Shown: positions 1 to 10,558 of the stretch, one piece after another
How the letters are laid out: each line of letters starts with the position of its first letter
How positions within the stretch are numbered: position 1 is the stretch's first letter
Source: Bromus sterilis
Taxonomy: Eukaryota > Streptophyta > Magnoliopsida > Poales > Poaceae
Direction: 5' to 3'
Assembly: GCA_950022295.1 (NCBI GenBank)
Contig: OX465599.1
Span: 289,189,501-289,253,500, forward strand
Length of the DNA stretch: 64,000 bases
Made by a program: the position numbers and the translations under genes
The notes under the pieces: generated by a model
Database searches by the model: none
Told to the model about the DNA's origin: nothing
Seen by the model: only the letters and a program-made list of their open reading frames with translations

Positions 1-2
1 AA

Positions 3-299
3 AGTTATGCACTTCGTCATGAGTTACCCTTTGTTGAATTGTCCACCCCGATGGTTATTCAAACTCCAGGGTCAAGATGGCAAACTAATAGAGTGAGCCA
101 TGGTAATCAAATTGCAATTGAGGGTTTAGTATTCCTTGCTTCGCTCATAGCCCTCAAGTCTTCAGACATTGATGTCATCCTTGGCATGGATTGGCTATCA
201 AGACAAAATGCCTATCTGGATTGCAAAGGCAAATCCGTGAAACTCACCCACCCTTCAGGCAAAACCATCAGCTATACCTCACCTAGAACAAGAACCTAA
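3..299 (+). pseudogene. Ty3/gypsy aspartic protease, C-terminal part
   Basis: This frame is open from the window edge and encodes the tail of a retroviral-type aspartic protease (RVP_2-like) from a chromovirus polyprotein. The recognisable block is DIDVILGMDWLSRQNAYLDC, the hydrophobic-hydrophobic-G and DWL signature that follows the second half of the protease fold in grass Tekay/Del-like elements. The catalytic D-[TS]-G lies upstream of the window. The frame stops at TAA 297-299 and continues, in the same frame, directly into the reverse transcriptase ORF, so protease and pol were one polyprotein. The stop is most simply a nonsense mutation, although suppression cannot be excluded. Identity as protease is secure; whether the copy is active is doubtful. 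Confidence 0.85.
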
Positions 300-3200
300 G
301 TGCATTCCTTGAATGTACTTCCCCTTCCCGAACTTGAAGATATTCCGGTGGTTCGTGACTTCCCGGATGTCTTTCCTGAAGAGCTGCCGGGCATGCCACC
401 CGACAGATGTGTAGAGTTTATAGTGGATCTTGTTCCAGGAACCGCACCAATTTCCAAACGCCCATATAAAATGGCCCCACATGAGTTAGCTAAGCTAAAA
501 ACCCAACTTGATGCTTCGTTGGCAAAAGGCTTCATCCGCCCTAGCTCATCGCCATGGGGTTGCCCCGTTATGTTCGTAAAGAAGAAAGATGGAACAGAAA
601 GGATGTGCGTAGACTATCGCCCGCTAAAATTAGCGACGATAAAGAACAAATACCCACTACCCAGGATCAATGATCTTTATGATCAACTTGCAGGATCCGC
701 TGTCTTCTCTAAGATGGATTTGAGATTAGGTTATCATCAGATCAGTATCCGAAACGAGGACATTCCCAAAACGGCTTTTACTACTCGTTATGGTCTTTAC
801 GAGTACACCGTCATGTCCTTTGGTTTAACCAATGCCCCCGCCACATTCTCACGCTTGATGAATTCGATCTTCATGGAGTACCTAGATAAATTTGTTGTAG
901 TTTATCTTGATGATATTCTCATCTACTCGAAGAACGAAGGAGATCATGCCGAACACTTAAGGCTGGTATTGATGAAGCTTAGAGAGCATCGCCTGTACGC
1001 TAAATTCTCCAAGTGTGAATTCTGGCTACCAGAAGTGACCTACTTAGGCCACGTGATTTCTGCAAAAGGCATTGCTGTGAATCCCGAGAGAGTTCAGGCC
1101 TTCCTTGACTGGACTCCACCTGAATCGGTTAAGCAAGTTAGGAGTTTTCTTGGCCTAGCCAGCTATTGTCGTCGCTTCGTCGAGAACTTTTCTAAAGTTG
1201 CAAAGCCTCTAACTGAACTCCTCAAGAAAGATAAGAAATTCTTATGGACTCCCAAGTGCGAGGAAAGCTTTCAAGAGCTAAAAAGAAGATTAACTTCTGC
1301 ACCCGTGCTTGCACCTCCAGACACCAAAAGAGATTTCGAGATCTATTGTGATGCATCACGGCAAGGGTTAGGATGCATACTTCTGCAAGATCGACATGTG
1401 GTAGCTTATGCTTCACGCCAGTTGCGGCCACATGAAGAGAACTATCCTACCCATGACCTTGAACTCGCTGCCGTAGTTCATGCTCTAACAACTTGGCGAC
1501 ATTACCTCCTTGGTAATCGTTGTGAGATTTATTCCGACCACCAAAGCCTCAAATATATTTTCACCCAGCCAGATCTTAATCTCAGGCAAAGACGCTGGAT
1601 TGAGTTGATAAAAGATTACGACGTAGCAATTTCTTACACCCCAGGCAAAGCCAATGTCATGGCTGATGCACTAAGTCGTGAGTCGTACTGTAACAACCTC
1701 ATGTTACAGCAGTATCAACCACTTCTTCATGAGGACTTTCGCAAGCTCAACCTTGAAATTGTTCCTCATGGCTATCTTTCAACCTTGGTGGCGAAACCAA
1801 CTCTTGAGGATCAAATCATAGTTGCCCAAAGGCGTGCACGAGGTGTTCGCCGGATCAAGGAGAACATTGCTAGCGGAGTTGCTAAATGTTTCTCCACAGA
1901 TAGCAAGGGAACGGTATTCTTTGAAAATCGTTTGGTAGTACCTAAGAATAGGGAACTAAGGCAACTTATCCTCAAGGAAGCCCATGACACACCCCTCTCA
2001 ATTCATCCCGGTAGCACAAAAATGTACCGAGATCTACGCCAGAGATTTTGGTGGACTAGGATGAAGAGAGACATTGCTCAATTTTTTGCCGAATGTGATG
2101 TTTGTCGTCGCATTAAGGCAGAACATCAAAGACCTGCTGGTACACTTCAACCTTTGTCCATTCCCGAGTGGAAATGGGACAAAGTCGGTATGGACTTCAT
2201 CACCGGCTTTCCAAGAACCCAAAAAGGAAACAATGCCATCTTCGTTGTCATAGATAGGCTTTCCAAAGTTGCTCACTTCCTTCCGGTTCGCGAGTCTATA
2301 ACTGCTAGTCAGTTAGCGGACTTGTACATCTCCAGAATTGTATCACTTCACGGTGTTCCGTTGGAAATCAATTCTGATCGCGGTAGCCTTTTCACCTCTA
2401 GATTTTGGGGAAGCTTCCAACGTGCTATGGGAACTCATCTCTCCTTTAGTACAGCTTTCCATCCTCAGTCTAGCGGTCAAGTCGAAAGGGTTAACCAAAT
2501 TCTTGAAGACATGCTCAGAGCTTGTGTTATCTCATTCGGAAAGAATTGGGAGAATTCTCTTCCATATGCCGAATTTGCTTATAACAATAGTTTTCAATCT
2601 AGTCTGAACATGGCTCCTTTTGAACTCCTGTATGGACGACGATGTCGAACACCACTAAACTGGTCTGAAACCGGTGAAAGACAATTCTTTGGATCGGATA
2701 TGATCAAGGAAGCAGAAGAGCAAGTTCGCATTGTTCGTGATCAATTGAAATCAGCCCAGTCTCGTCAGAAAAGCTACTATGATCGTCATCATAGGCAAGA
2801 GAGCTACAATCTGGATGAGAAGGCTTACCTTCGGGTTACTCCTCTGAAGGGAACCCAACGTTTCGGTATCAAAGGCAAGTTGGCCCCACGTTACATCGGA
2901 CCTTTCCGCGTTATTGCTAAACGTGGAGAAGTTGCCTACCAACTTGAACTACCTCCGCACCTCTCCCGAGTACATGATGTATTCCATGTGTCCCAACTCA
3001 GGCGTTGCTTCAAGGACCCCATCCGCGAAGTCGACCATGAAACGCTTGATCTCCAAGATGACCTTTCTTATCGAGAATACCCCGTTCGTATTCTTGATTT
3101 CGCAGAGCGTTTCACTCGTCGTCAGAAGATTAGGTTTCTGAAAGTGCAATGGTCACACCACTCTGAAAGAGAAGCCACGTGGGAAAGAGAAGACCGTCTC

Positions 3201-3353
3201 ATTGCCGAGTACCCCTCCTTCCTCCCGCAGACTTCTGAATCTCGGGACGAGATTCTTTTGAGTGGGGGCGAGTTGTTAGATCCCTCTGTTAGGTATGTGC
3301 TAGGGTTAGCTAGTACCTTTTCATCATGCAAAAGTTTCAAAAAGAAACCTTGA
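300..3353 (+). CDS. pol: Chromovirus (Tekay/Del-like) Pol: RT, RNase H, integrase, chromodomain
   Basis: This 1017-codon frame has no proper ATG; it continues the protease frame after the stop at 297-299. Reverse transcriptase spans about residues 60-240, with catalytic YLDD at 202-205 (903-914). RNase H follows, with YCDAS (Asp about 351), ELAAV and YSDHQS. Integrase has its HHCC zinc-binding pair His562, His569, Cys599, Cys602, then a catalytic triad Asp632, Asp693 and Glu729 with 35 residues between the last two (DD35E). A GPFRV and VFHVSQLR module and a chromodomain-like block, about residues 925-975, close the protein; together with domain order this indicates a chromovirus. The encoded enzymes would copy element RNA to cDNA and integrate it in the nucleus. 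All catalytic residues remain, so this copy is young or well preserved. The frame overruns into the 3' LTR. Confidence 0.95.
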   Translation: MHSLNVLPLPELEDIPVVRDFPDVFPEELPGMPPDRCVEFIVDLVPGTAPISKRPYKMAPHELAKLKTQLDASLAKGFIRPSSSPWGCPVMFVKKKDGTERMCVDYRPLKLATIKNKYPLPRINDLYDQLAGSAVFSKMDLRLGYHQISIRNEDIPKTAFTTRYGLYEYTVMSFGLTNAPATFSRLMNSIFMEYLDKFVVVYLDDILIYSKNEGDHAEHLRLVLMKLREHRLYAKFSKCEFWLPEVTYLGHVISAKGIAVNPERVQAFLDWTPPESVKQVRSFLGLASYCRRFVENFSKVAKPLTELLKKDKKFLWTPKCEESFQELKRRLTSAPVLAPPDTKRDFEIYCDASRQGLGCILLQDRHVVAYASRQLRPHEENYPTHDLELAAVVHALTTWRHYLLGNRCEIYSDHQSLKYIFTQPDLNLRQRRWIELIKDYDVAISYTPGKANVMADALSRESYCNNLMLQQYQPLLHEDFRKLNLEIVPHGYLSTLVAKPTLEDQIIVAQRRARGVRRIKENIASGVAKCFSTDSKGTVFFENRLVVPKNRELRQLILKEAHDTPLSIHPGSTKMYRDLRQRFWWTRMKRDIAQFFAECDVCRRIKAEHQRPAGTLQPLSIPEWKWDKVGMDFITGFPRTQKGNNAIFVVIDRLSKVAHFLPVRESITASQLADLYISRIVSLHGVPLEINSDRGSLFTSRFWGSFQRAMGTHLSFSTAFHPQSSGQVERVNQILEDMLRACVISFGKNWENSLPYAEFAYNNSFQSSLNMAPFELLYGRRCRTPLNWSETGERQFFGSDMIKEAEEQVRIVRDQLKSAQSRQKSYYDRHHRQESYNLDEKAYLRVTPLKGTQRFGIKGKLAPRYIGPFRVIAKRGEVAYQLELPPHLSRVHDVFHVSQLRRCFKDPIREVDHETLDLQDDLSYREYPVRILDFAERFTRRQKIRFLKVQWSHHSEREATWEREDRLIAEYPSFLPQTSESRDEILLSGGELLDPSVRYVLGLASTFSSCKSFKKKP
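3260..3273 (+). other. Polypurine tract of the chromovirus
   Basis: A purine-rich run (gagtgggggcgagt) lies immediately before the TGTTAG start of the LTR, just downstream of the chromodomain. This is the expected site for priming plus-strand DNA synthesis. It overlaps the end of the coding frame, as is usual in this lineage. Confidence 0.7.
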
Positions 3354-6300
3354 AAATCAATTTCAAAATCCAAATGGGAGAAGGAACACCCCCCCAGATG
3401 ATTTAATTCAAAAGGCCAGATAAAAATCTTTTCCAAAAATTCATGTTAGAGTTTTGAAAAGTCTTATAAATGAGTGTGATCACATATCAAGTGATGTGGG
3501 ACCCACCCCATGCTCATAGATTTTTCAAATATTCAAACAGTACCTTGGAAATAAAGAAATAACCCTATTTGATTTAAAATTCAAATCTTTTGAATTTTAA
3601 AAATGTTGAAAGTTTATGAGTGGCTAGTCTATATTATTATGAGGCCATGTAAAAGTTTTCAGCATTTAATAAAATGTTTAGCTATTTATTTTAGCTAAAG
3701 AGAACAAATTACAGAAAAACAAAAAGGAAAGATTAAACAGAAATCAGAAAAGCTTACCTCTCGCACTAGGCGAGGCCCAACTCCCCTGGATGGCCCAGCC
3801 CACCTGGACCCGCGCCTGTCGTCTTCCTCCCCACGCCCCGAAGCTGCTCGGTGGAATGCATGCAGCACTCCACCGACGCCGCCGACGAGCCCTGGCCACC
3901 TCCTGCTCCCTCCTCTATTCCCGTGGCCCTGGAGACGCCCAGAAGGCCACCGCATCCATTCCACCTCTCCCTGGACCTCCTCCCCCTCTCCTCTTCGCGA
4001 TTTCAGCGCCGCCCCGAAGCACGCCGGAGCACCACCGTGGAGACCCGTGGCCACCTTCCCCCTCAGCCGCTGCCACCTTGTCCAGGACGCGCGCCGTCGT
4101 CGTCTTCATCGCCGTGTGCAAGCAATCGAAGCCAGGAGCCCCGAGCACGTCGTCCTCTTCACCGAGCCGCCGCTGAACCCGCAAGAGCTCGTCGTCGATT
4201 CCGCCGCAGCCGCAGCTCCTCCGGCTTCCTCGAGTCCGTCTCTGCAACCAGGGTGAGCAGGCGCGCTTTTCCCCTCATCTTGCCGCTTGAATCCGTGCCC
4301 GTTTGCATGATTCCGACGAGGTCCGAGAGCAAGCGCCGCCGCTCGTCGTCGAGGTCTTTCGCCAGAGCACCCGTTTGACCCCTGGATAGCTCCACTAGCT
4401 CCGCACACACCCCAGCTTCATTTCCATGCTCTCGGTTTCCAAATCCATGCACAAATTGAAGAACCCGACGAGTCCAGTGCCCGACTTCCGCCGCCGCTCG
4501 TCGCCGATGACGCTCCGGTGATCCCCGTGGCCCCCTGATGCCACCACTCGATGCTGACGACCTCAAGGAGCAGGTCCATGCCCTCCAGGCCCCTCCCCGC
4601 GCCCTAGAACCAACTCCGGCGATTCTCCGGCAGGATTCCGGCGACTTCACGGCGAGCCACCATTAGCCCCCCCTAATGACCCTGTTAAGCCTAACCCAGT
4701 GGCTGACGGGTGGGGCCAGCCACTAATTAACCCCTCGGGTTAATTTTAATCAGGGGATTAACCCCACTGTGGATGACAGGTGGGACCCCTTGTCAGTTTG
4801 ACTCGGGTCAAACCCCCCTGACGCCAGCATAACGCAATAATGATGCAGTAAAGGATTTTTCCAGAAAAGAAAAAGGATTAAAAGAATTCCAGAAATTCCA
4901 GAAAATACCCCAAACTTTGGAAATTCATAGAAAATTCATATTAACTCCAAATTGGACAAATAATATATGAAAAATGATCAGGAGAAAATTATCTTTCCAA
5001 ATATGCAACTTTCAACTCTGTTTGAGTTGAATTTGAAATGTGATCAGTAGCATTTTCTATTTGAATTAAATGGAATTAAATCAAATTCAATTCAAATATT
5101 TTTGTAACTTGAACCATGGGAACATGCTACTTTTCACCTACACATCAGAGGCATATCATACACATTTGAAGTTAATTCAAATTGATCAAACTATATCACA
5201 TATAACTTGGTTAATGTTGAATTCAAATGTGGAATTTGAATTTGCATTTTAAAAATGCAATATATTCCACTTAAATGGAATTGCCTCACACATCAAACTT
5301 GTACTTCAAGTTTAAACATTCTATCATGTGCTTGAGCATTGCATTCATGTTGATTGCTACTTCGTGCTTTGTTTGTCGAGTAGAGGTGGAACCGGAGCAA
5401 GAGGTCACCCCCTTCGCTGAAGATCCAGAGCCCGAACCTCGTCAGCAAGGCAAGCAAAACCCCATTGATCATGTCGATAAAATCCCACTTCCCTCTCATG
5501 TCTCGCTTATGCATTGTATAGGATGATCACCATGTTACGATTCTACCGCCTAGATGAACCCATTCCTTTGCATGACCTATCTTTTGTCACAGTAGTAGGC
5601 AAACCACAATCCTAGCAAATGTAGGAGTTGAATGATATCATGTGGCCCCTGCAAATGTTACCGCTTATTGCATGCTTAGTATGATACCATGTTGTTACTG
5701 TGATGTGAGTCGGGATGGTAGTGGTCATGTGTTGATGGTAGAAAAGTGTTGGTGAATCGAACCTAATACAAGGTGAACGATGAGAGGCTGTGTAGGAGTA
5801 CACGGTGGGTTGTCTCGTTGAACACCGCCCTAAGTCCGAGTTCTTGTGTGGTGATCCAAGATGAAGAGTACAACCACACATTGGGCTCACTGACCCCTCT
5901 CGACTTATTAACTCATCCCTTTCGATGTCCAGATGTCGCAGTAGTTCGGAGTTCTGGTAGGCTTGTGGCCTGGATGCTAAGTGAGAGAACGGCTCATCCG
6001 AGACCGGCTTATGCACCACGCACACATCGCTTGGGTCCACTTCGGTAAACCGGCCGGGTTCACGATAGTGGTAGCCAACCCAAGTAGGCGGCTTTCTTGG
6101 ACTAGATTGGCTATGAGGTAACAGTTGTGGTGAGCATCCTCGATGGCACCGCTTGAATGGTGTCGAGATCAAAGGCGGTAAATGATGATCATGTGTGTGT
6201 AGCGGTACACCCTTGCAAGGTTAACAAAACTATTCAAATAGCCGCGTCCGCGGTTATGGACTACTTGGAAAGCTTAGCTTGATTATTAGATAACTTGAAC

Positions 6301-7373
6301 CGGATACTTCTAAAACACACCAAGATAAGTGTGAGTGCTATGGCATGCTTTCTCGTGGGGAAGTCGAAGAAGGCACCATAGTGGTGTAATTGGTTGGTGA
6401 AAGTACTGGACTCGTGTACGCTTCTTACCCCAAGTCTGGTACTAGTAGTTCAGGACTAGCCAAGTCAAAGCTGGCACTTCTGCAAGTGAACCCCACCTCC
6501 CTTTACCTTGATACATGTGCATGAGTAGTATAGCTCCTATGTAAGTCTTGCTGAGTACGCCTTTGTACTCACGTTTGCTTAATCTATGTTTTAGATGACG
6601 CCACTGACCCAGAAGGTGGCTTCTTCATCGAGCTGGACGACTGAAGTTAAGCTAGTCTAGTCCCAGTCAGCAGACTGGTTCCCTCGTGGAGGGCTTTATG
6701 TTTTAATAAGGCTTCTTAAGCCAATTTGTTAAACTTGTCTATACTCAGACATAATTTGCTTCCGCTATGTGATGTAATGTTGGATCACTTGTAAGTGATC
6801 TCTGTGTGTACTCTATAAGAGTTATAAATAAAATGTACACTTTGTAGAGAATTGCAATGGTACCTGCTGTTCATACAAGGCATGTGTGCTGAATGTATGT
6901 TTATAACATGCATGTCTTTGTATGGGTTTTCGAGACCTTAGTTGTGTTCTGGCTGGCGGTCTTTCATACACCAAGTGGCCCTTAGATGTGCGCAGCTTGA
7001 GGCATCGCGATGCGATTGTCCGAGACTCTGTCTCGTGCACACTTTGTGGTATGATCGAACCCGCCCTAGACCCCGACTAAGTGATCGGGCTGGAGTAAGT
7101 CTATGTAAGAGTTTCGAGATAGTCGATAGTATGGTTGAGGCGACTTGTCTTTGAATATGGGAGTTCACCACCCATATCATTAGACTTGTGTGCGGACGAT
7201 GAGGACCCATCACAGTTGATCATCCGGCCTGGATGGGATGCCCCTCACGTACGATGCTTTCCGAGAATGTTCAGTGCTTGGCCTTGTCTGCTTAGACAAG
7301 TGGGTGCGGTTCTCGGCTCTCCATATGACTATGTCTTAACTGTACTTGCATATGCTAACCCCGGGTCCCGACA
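3274..7373 (+). mobile_element. Chromovirus long terminal repeat, about 4.1 kb
   Basis: The LTR starts TGTTAG next to the polypurine tract and ends with cccgaca at 7373, giving TGT...ACA ends. It has the typical layout of the giant Tekay-like LTRs of Triticeae: AT-rich start, GC-rich block (3780-4650), block with repeated 'gacaggtgggacccc' wording (4740-4800), AT-rich stretch, and a conserved box near 6204-6270 shared with two other LTRs here. Putative polyadenylation signals (aataaa) occur near 6826-6832. Small overlapping GC-rich frames inside are unlikely to be proteins. The following bases look like a primer-binding site, which is odd for a 3' LTR and is discussed in the findings. Confidence 0.8.
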
Positions 7374-7376
7374 GAC

Positions 7377-7391
7377 TTGGTATCCTAGAGC
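7377..7391 (+). other. Degenerate tRNA-Met-type primer-binding site
   Basis: The sequence ttggtatcctagagc, three bases after the LTR end, equals the canonical TTGGTATCAGAGC if an inserted CT is removed. It is the position and wording expected of a PBS following a 5' LTR. A chance resemblance is possible because it is short. Confidence 0.45.
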
Positions 7392-8165
7392 GGTTGTACC
7401 GTGGTTGGTGGAGGTCCAACAGCTGCATTTATGCCTACCCATAAAAGAGGGTCTTCTTCCCCATTGAGACTTACCTCATTTATTGCTCTCACCTCCATTG
7501 ACGCCCAAGCTCCATTCTTGCCCGATCTCCCTCCCTAGCCATCAAAACTTGTTGATTCTCTAGGGTTTGGAAGAGGAGGCCCCGATCTACACTTCCACCA
7601 AAGGATATTTGATTCCCCCCACTAATCCCGTGTGGATCTTGTTACTCTTGGGTGCGTTGGTGCCTTAGACGGAAGAGGTCACCTCGAAGCCACATTCAGT
7701 TGTGGTGAAGCTTCGTGGTTTTGTTGGGAGCCTCCAATTAAGTTGTGGAGTTTGCCCCAACCTTGTTTGTAAAGGTTTGGTTGCCACCTTCAAGGCCGCC
7801 TCGTAGTGGATCACAACATCTTACATTGGTGAGAGCGTGAGGAGAAATAGGGTGGCCCTCGTTGGCTTCGTGTGAGCATTGTGCTCCAAACCCTCTCCAA
7901 ACGGAGACGTACTTCTCGAAAGAGAAGGAACTTCGGAAACATATCCTTGTCTCCCGTGTTCCCTTTTACCTTTACTTTGTGCAAGTTACTTTCCTTGCTT
8001 ATTTATTGCTTGCTTGTTGTATCATAGTTGTTGGCATATAGGTTGCTCACATAGTTGCATATCTAGACAACCTATATTCATTGTTGAGCCTAAATTGTGA
8101 AGAAAAGTTTAAAAAGTGTTAGTCGTCTATTCACCCCCCTCTAGTCGACATTCCGATCCTTTCAT
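7392..8165 (+). mobile_element. 5'-truncated copia LTR fragment
   Basis: This block is collinear with 50796-51558, the 3' half of the complete copia LTR further right. It includes the TATA-like ataaaagagg at about 7441, the text 'cattgagacttacctcatttattgctctc' in part, and the same LTR end ctttca. The 5' half, with the GGTAGTACC minisatellite, is missing. No PBS follows at 8166, so it is a truncated solo LTR or the 3' LTR of a lost element. Small frames in it are not genes. Confidence 0.85.
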
Positions 8166-8287
8166 AAGTTGCTTGCGAAAGCTTTTGCTAAGCAAGCATC
8201 TTCCTTTGTGTTAGCATTTGCACTTCATGACTAATAACATGTTCTTTCAAATCTTCAAATTGTTTCATTATAAAGTGATGGAGCATG
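8166..8287. other. Unassigned 122-bp spacer between two LTR fragments
   Basis: This lies between the copia LTR end and the truncated Athila-like 5' LTR. On the minus strand it has an open stretch reading roughly HHFIMKQFEDLKEHVISHEV, which looks like real coding sequence of a retroelement but was not recognised. It could be the remnant of the locus into which the neighbours inserted. Confidence 0.3.
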
Positions 8288-9054
8288 ATGTCTAGCTTGA
8301 GTGACAGAAACATGAGACTAGGGGATGTGTTGTTGCCACCAGGGATAAAACAACGGTGCTTGTATCCGCGGGTGCAAGGATTGTTTACTTTACGCAAAGT
8401 TCTTTTAATGCAGTTGTATGTTGCTTTGAGTTTACACTTTGGGTGGGATTCGCAACTTAATACCAGCGAGATGTTCTGGATAGATATCTCAAGGTGGGTG
8501 ATTCGTACTAGATGCAGATGGATTTAGGTCTACTTACCTTGGCGTACTGCCCATTTCTTTTGAGCCCTTCCTTTCTTTATAGTATAGTTAGAATTGCGGT
8601 GCCTTCATAATCATGTCAATTTCCCAACTGTGATTTGTTTACCTCGCTAGCACTTTTATCGTCTTTTGGGAGAGAGACATCACTAGTGAAAATCACGTGA
8701 CCTTGGTCCACCTTCATATTTGTGTTTACAACATCTATTTACTTTAAGTATTTACTTTCAGTTGCCACTATCATTATCTCTTGCGTTAATCCTTTGTAAA
8801 CAGCAAGGCCGGAGGAATTGACAACTCCTCTGTACTCGTTGGGAGCAAAGTTATTTGTTGATGTGTGCAGGTCCACATCAACTATCTAGCTCGAAGCTAA
8901 TTTCTGGCGCAGTTGTCACCTTCTTGTATCTCTTGGAGTCCTACTGGTTCGATAACCTTGGTATCTTCACCGAGGGAAATTTGCTGCTACGCTACATCTC
9001 ACCTTCCACTTGGGGTAACCAACGAGAAGTGAGAGAACTATCCTCACCGTATCA
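8288..9054 (+). repeat. 5' LTR of copy 1, truncated at its start
   Basis: It matches 14930-15689 of the 3' LTR in order, starting near gatgtctagcttgag. The first 900 bases of the LTR, including the promoter region, are missing. It ends ccgtatca next to the PBS. It carries an internal PBS-like sequence at 8893-8915. Confidence 0.85.
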
Positions 9055-9063
9055 AGCTAATTT

Positions 9064-9078
9064 CTGGCGCCGTTGCCG
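9064..9078 (+). other. Primer-binding site, tRNA-Asp type
   Basis: TGGCGCCGTTGCCGG starts ten bases after the 5' LTR end. This is the PBS wording typical of grass Athila-like gypsy elements and primes minus-strand synthesis. Equivalent sites occur at 41731-41748 and 23041-23062 on the minus strand. Confidence 0.85.
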
Positions 9079-9208
9079 GAGACTCCAGTCTACAAGATAG
9101 GGGAGTTGCACACTATCTTTTATCTTTGTTTTTTAGTCTTGTTAGTTTACCTTTTAGTTTTTACTTTTGTGTCCTTTATCAAAAATACCAAAAATATCTG
9201 CTGCTACT

Positions 9209-10243
9209 ATGGGTTCCAATGAAAACACTAAGTTGTGTGACTTCACTAGTCACAACAATAGTGACTTTATCTGCACTCCTATTGGTACACCTGCTACTTC
9301 AGCACCTTCTTATGAGATTAAACCTGCTTTGCTAAACCTTGTTATGAAAGAACAATTCTCTGGTGCTAGAGATGATGCTGCTTTGCATTTAAATAATTTT
9401 ATTGAGCTTTGTGATATGCAAAACTACAAAGAATTAGATGGTGAAATTGTTAAGCTTAAGCTTTTTCCTTTCTCTGTGAGGGATGAAGCTAAAATCTGGT
9501 TTCAATCCTTGCCTAAGAATAGCATAGATGCTTGGGATAAGTGCAAGGATGATTTTATCGGGAAGTACTATCCCCCTGCTAAAATTATTCAATTGAGGAG
9601 TAACATTATGAATTTCAGGCAATTGGATAATGAACACTTTTCCCAAGCATGGGAACGTATGAAGAAGCTTGTCAAGAACTTCCCTACACATGGACTGACT
9701 ACCTGGATGGTTATCCAGACTTTTTATGAAGGCTTGAACTTTACCTCGCGAAACTTGTTAGATTCGGCCGCAGGAGGAACTTTTATGTCAACCACACTTG
9801 GTGCTGCTACAAAGCTACTTGATGAGATGATGCTGAACTTCTCTCAGTGGCACACCGAAAGATATCCAACTGATAAGAAGGTAAATTCTGTCGAGGAGAT
9901 CTCCTCTCTAAATGAAAGGGTTGACTTTATCATGTCTCTACTTACCAAGCAAGCTCCTATTGATCCTCAGGATGTTCCTTTAAATTCTTTGGTTGCTCAG
10001 GAACAAGTAGATGTGAACTTTGTCTCTAGAAACAACTTCAATAATAATGCTTATAGGGGCAACTTTGCTAGTAATCCTAGACCGTTTCCATCCACTTATG
10101 GGAACGGTAATGGCAACTCCTACAGCCAAAATTACAGGGAAAGAGACCTACCTAGCTATGAGAAACTTATAGAAATAGAAAAAACCACCAAAAGTTATAT
10201 GCACACACAGTTTGAACAAATAAGGCTTTTTCCAGACAATTAG
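9209..10243 (+). CDS. gag: Gag of Athila-like element copy 1
   Basis: The frame starts MGSNENTKLC at 9209; an upstream in-frame ATG at 9167 is less likely because the minus-strand copy also begins MGSTENTKLC. It has a retrotrans_gag domain: ALHLNNFIELCD near residues 45-60, LFPFSVRDEAKIWFQSLP, FIGKYYPPAKIIQLRSNI and QAWERMKKLVKNFPTHGL. The C-terminus has an Asn-rich stretch (NNFNNNAYRGNF) where a zinc knuckle would be expected, but no CCHC is visible. The product should form the cytoplasmic particle that packages element RNA. A TAG at 10241-10243 ends the frame early; the protease frame at 10559 is in the same phase, so the original protein was probably a Gag-protease fusion as in the copy at 35784-41595. 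Confidence 0.9.
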   Translation: MGSNENTKLCDFTSHNNSDFICTPIGTPATSAPSYEIKPALLNLVMKEQFSGARDDAALHLNNFIELCDMQNYKELDGEIVKLKLFPFSVRDEAKIWFQSLPKNSIDAWDKCKDDFIGKYYPPAKIIQLRSNIMNFRQLDNEHFSQAWERMKKLVKNFPTHGLTTWMVIQTFYEGLNFTSRNLLDSAAGGTFMSTTLGAATKLLDEMMLNFSQWHTERYPTDKKVNSVEEISSLNERVDFIMSLLTKQAPIDPQDVPLNSLVAQEQVDVNFVSRNNFNNNAYRGNFASNPRPFPSTYGNGNGNSYSQNYRERDLPSYEKLIEIEKTTKSYMHTQFEQIRLFPDN

Positions 10244-10558
10244 ATGAGCACTCATCTATCCTGCAAAACATTAGCAAACAACTTGAGAGCCTGAATAGTG
10301 ACTTTTCCAGCCTCCAAACTAGACTAACTATCATTGAGACCTATGTTTCAAACATGTCCCACACCCAATCTACCTTGATAAACCAAATGGAAGCCAAACC
10401 AGAATTCATTCCCAAGGCAGAGGATAGAATTAAGAGTCTTCCTACCTACCACACAGTAGCTACTATCCAAGTAGTTGAGGATATCCAAACTGTTAGCACC
10501 CATCACACCCCTAGTCCCACTAGACCTATCAATGGTGATGCTACCACCTCAACCATAG
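10244..10558 (+). pseudogene. Decayed linker between gag and protease
   Basis: This stretch corresponds to the linker of the minus-strand copy. It includes a displaced-frame segment (10354-10596) with wording such as EDRIKSLPTYHTVATIQVVE, matching EDRIKSLPTHHTISTIQIVE in the other copy. At least one frameshift and the stop at 10241 separate it from Gag. No independent gene is supported. Confidence 0.7.

Noticed and set aside
3695..4650. Overlapping GC-rich open frames on both strands
   Set aside because: They lie in the GC-rich block of a chromovirus LTR, overlap in several frames, have Pro/Ser/Arg-rich low-complexity translations and no domain.
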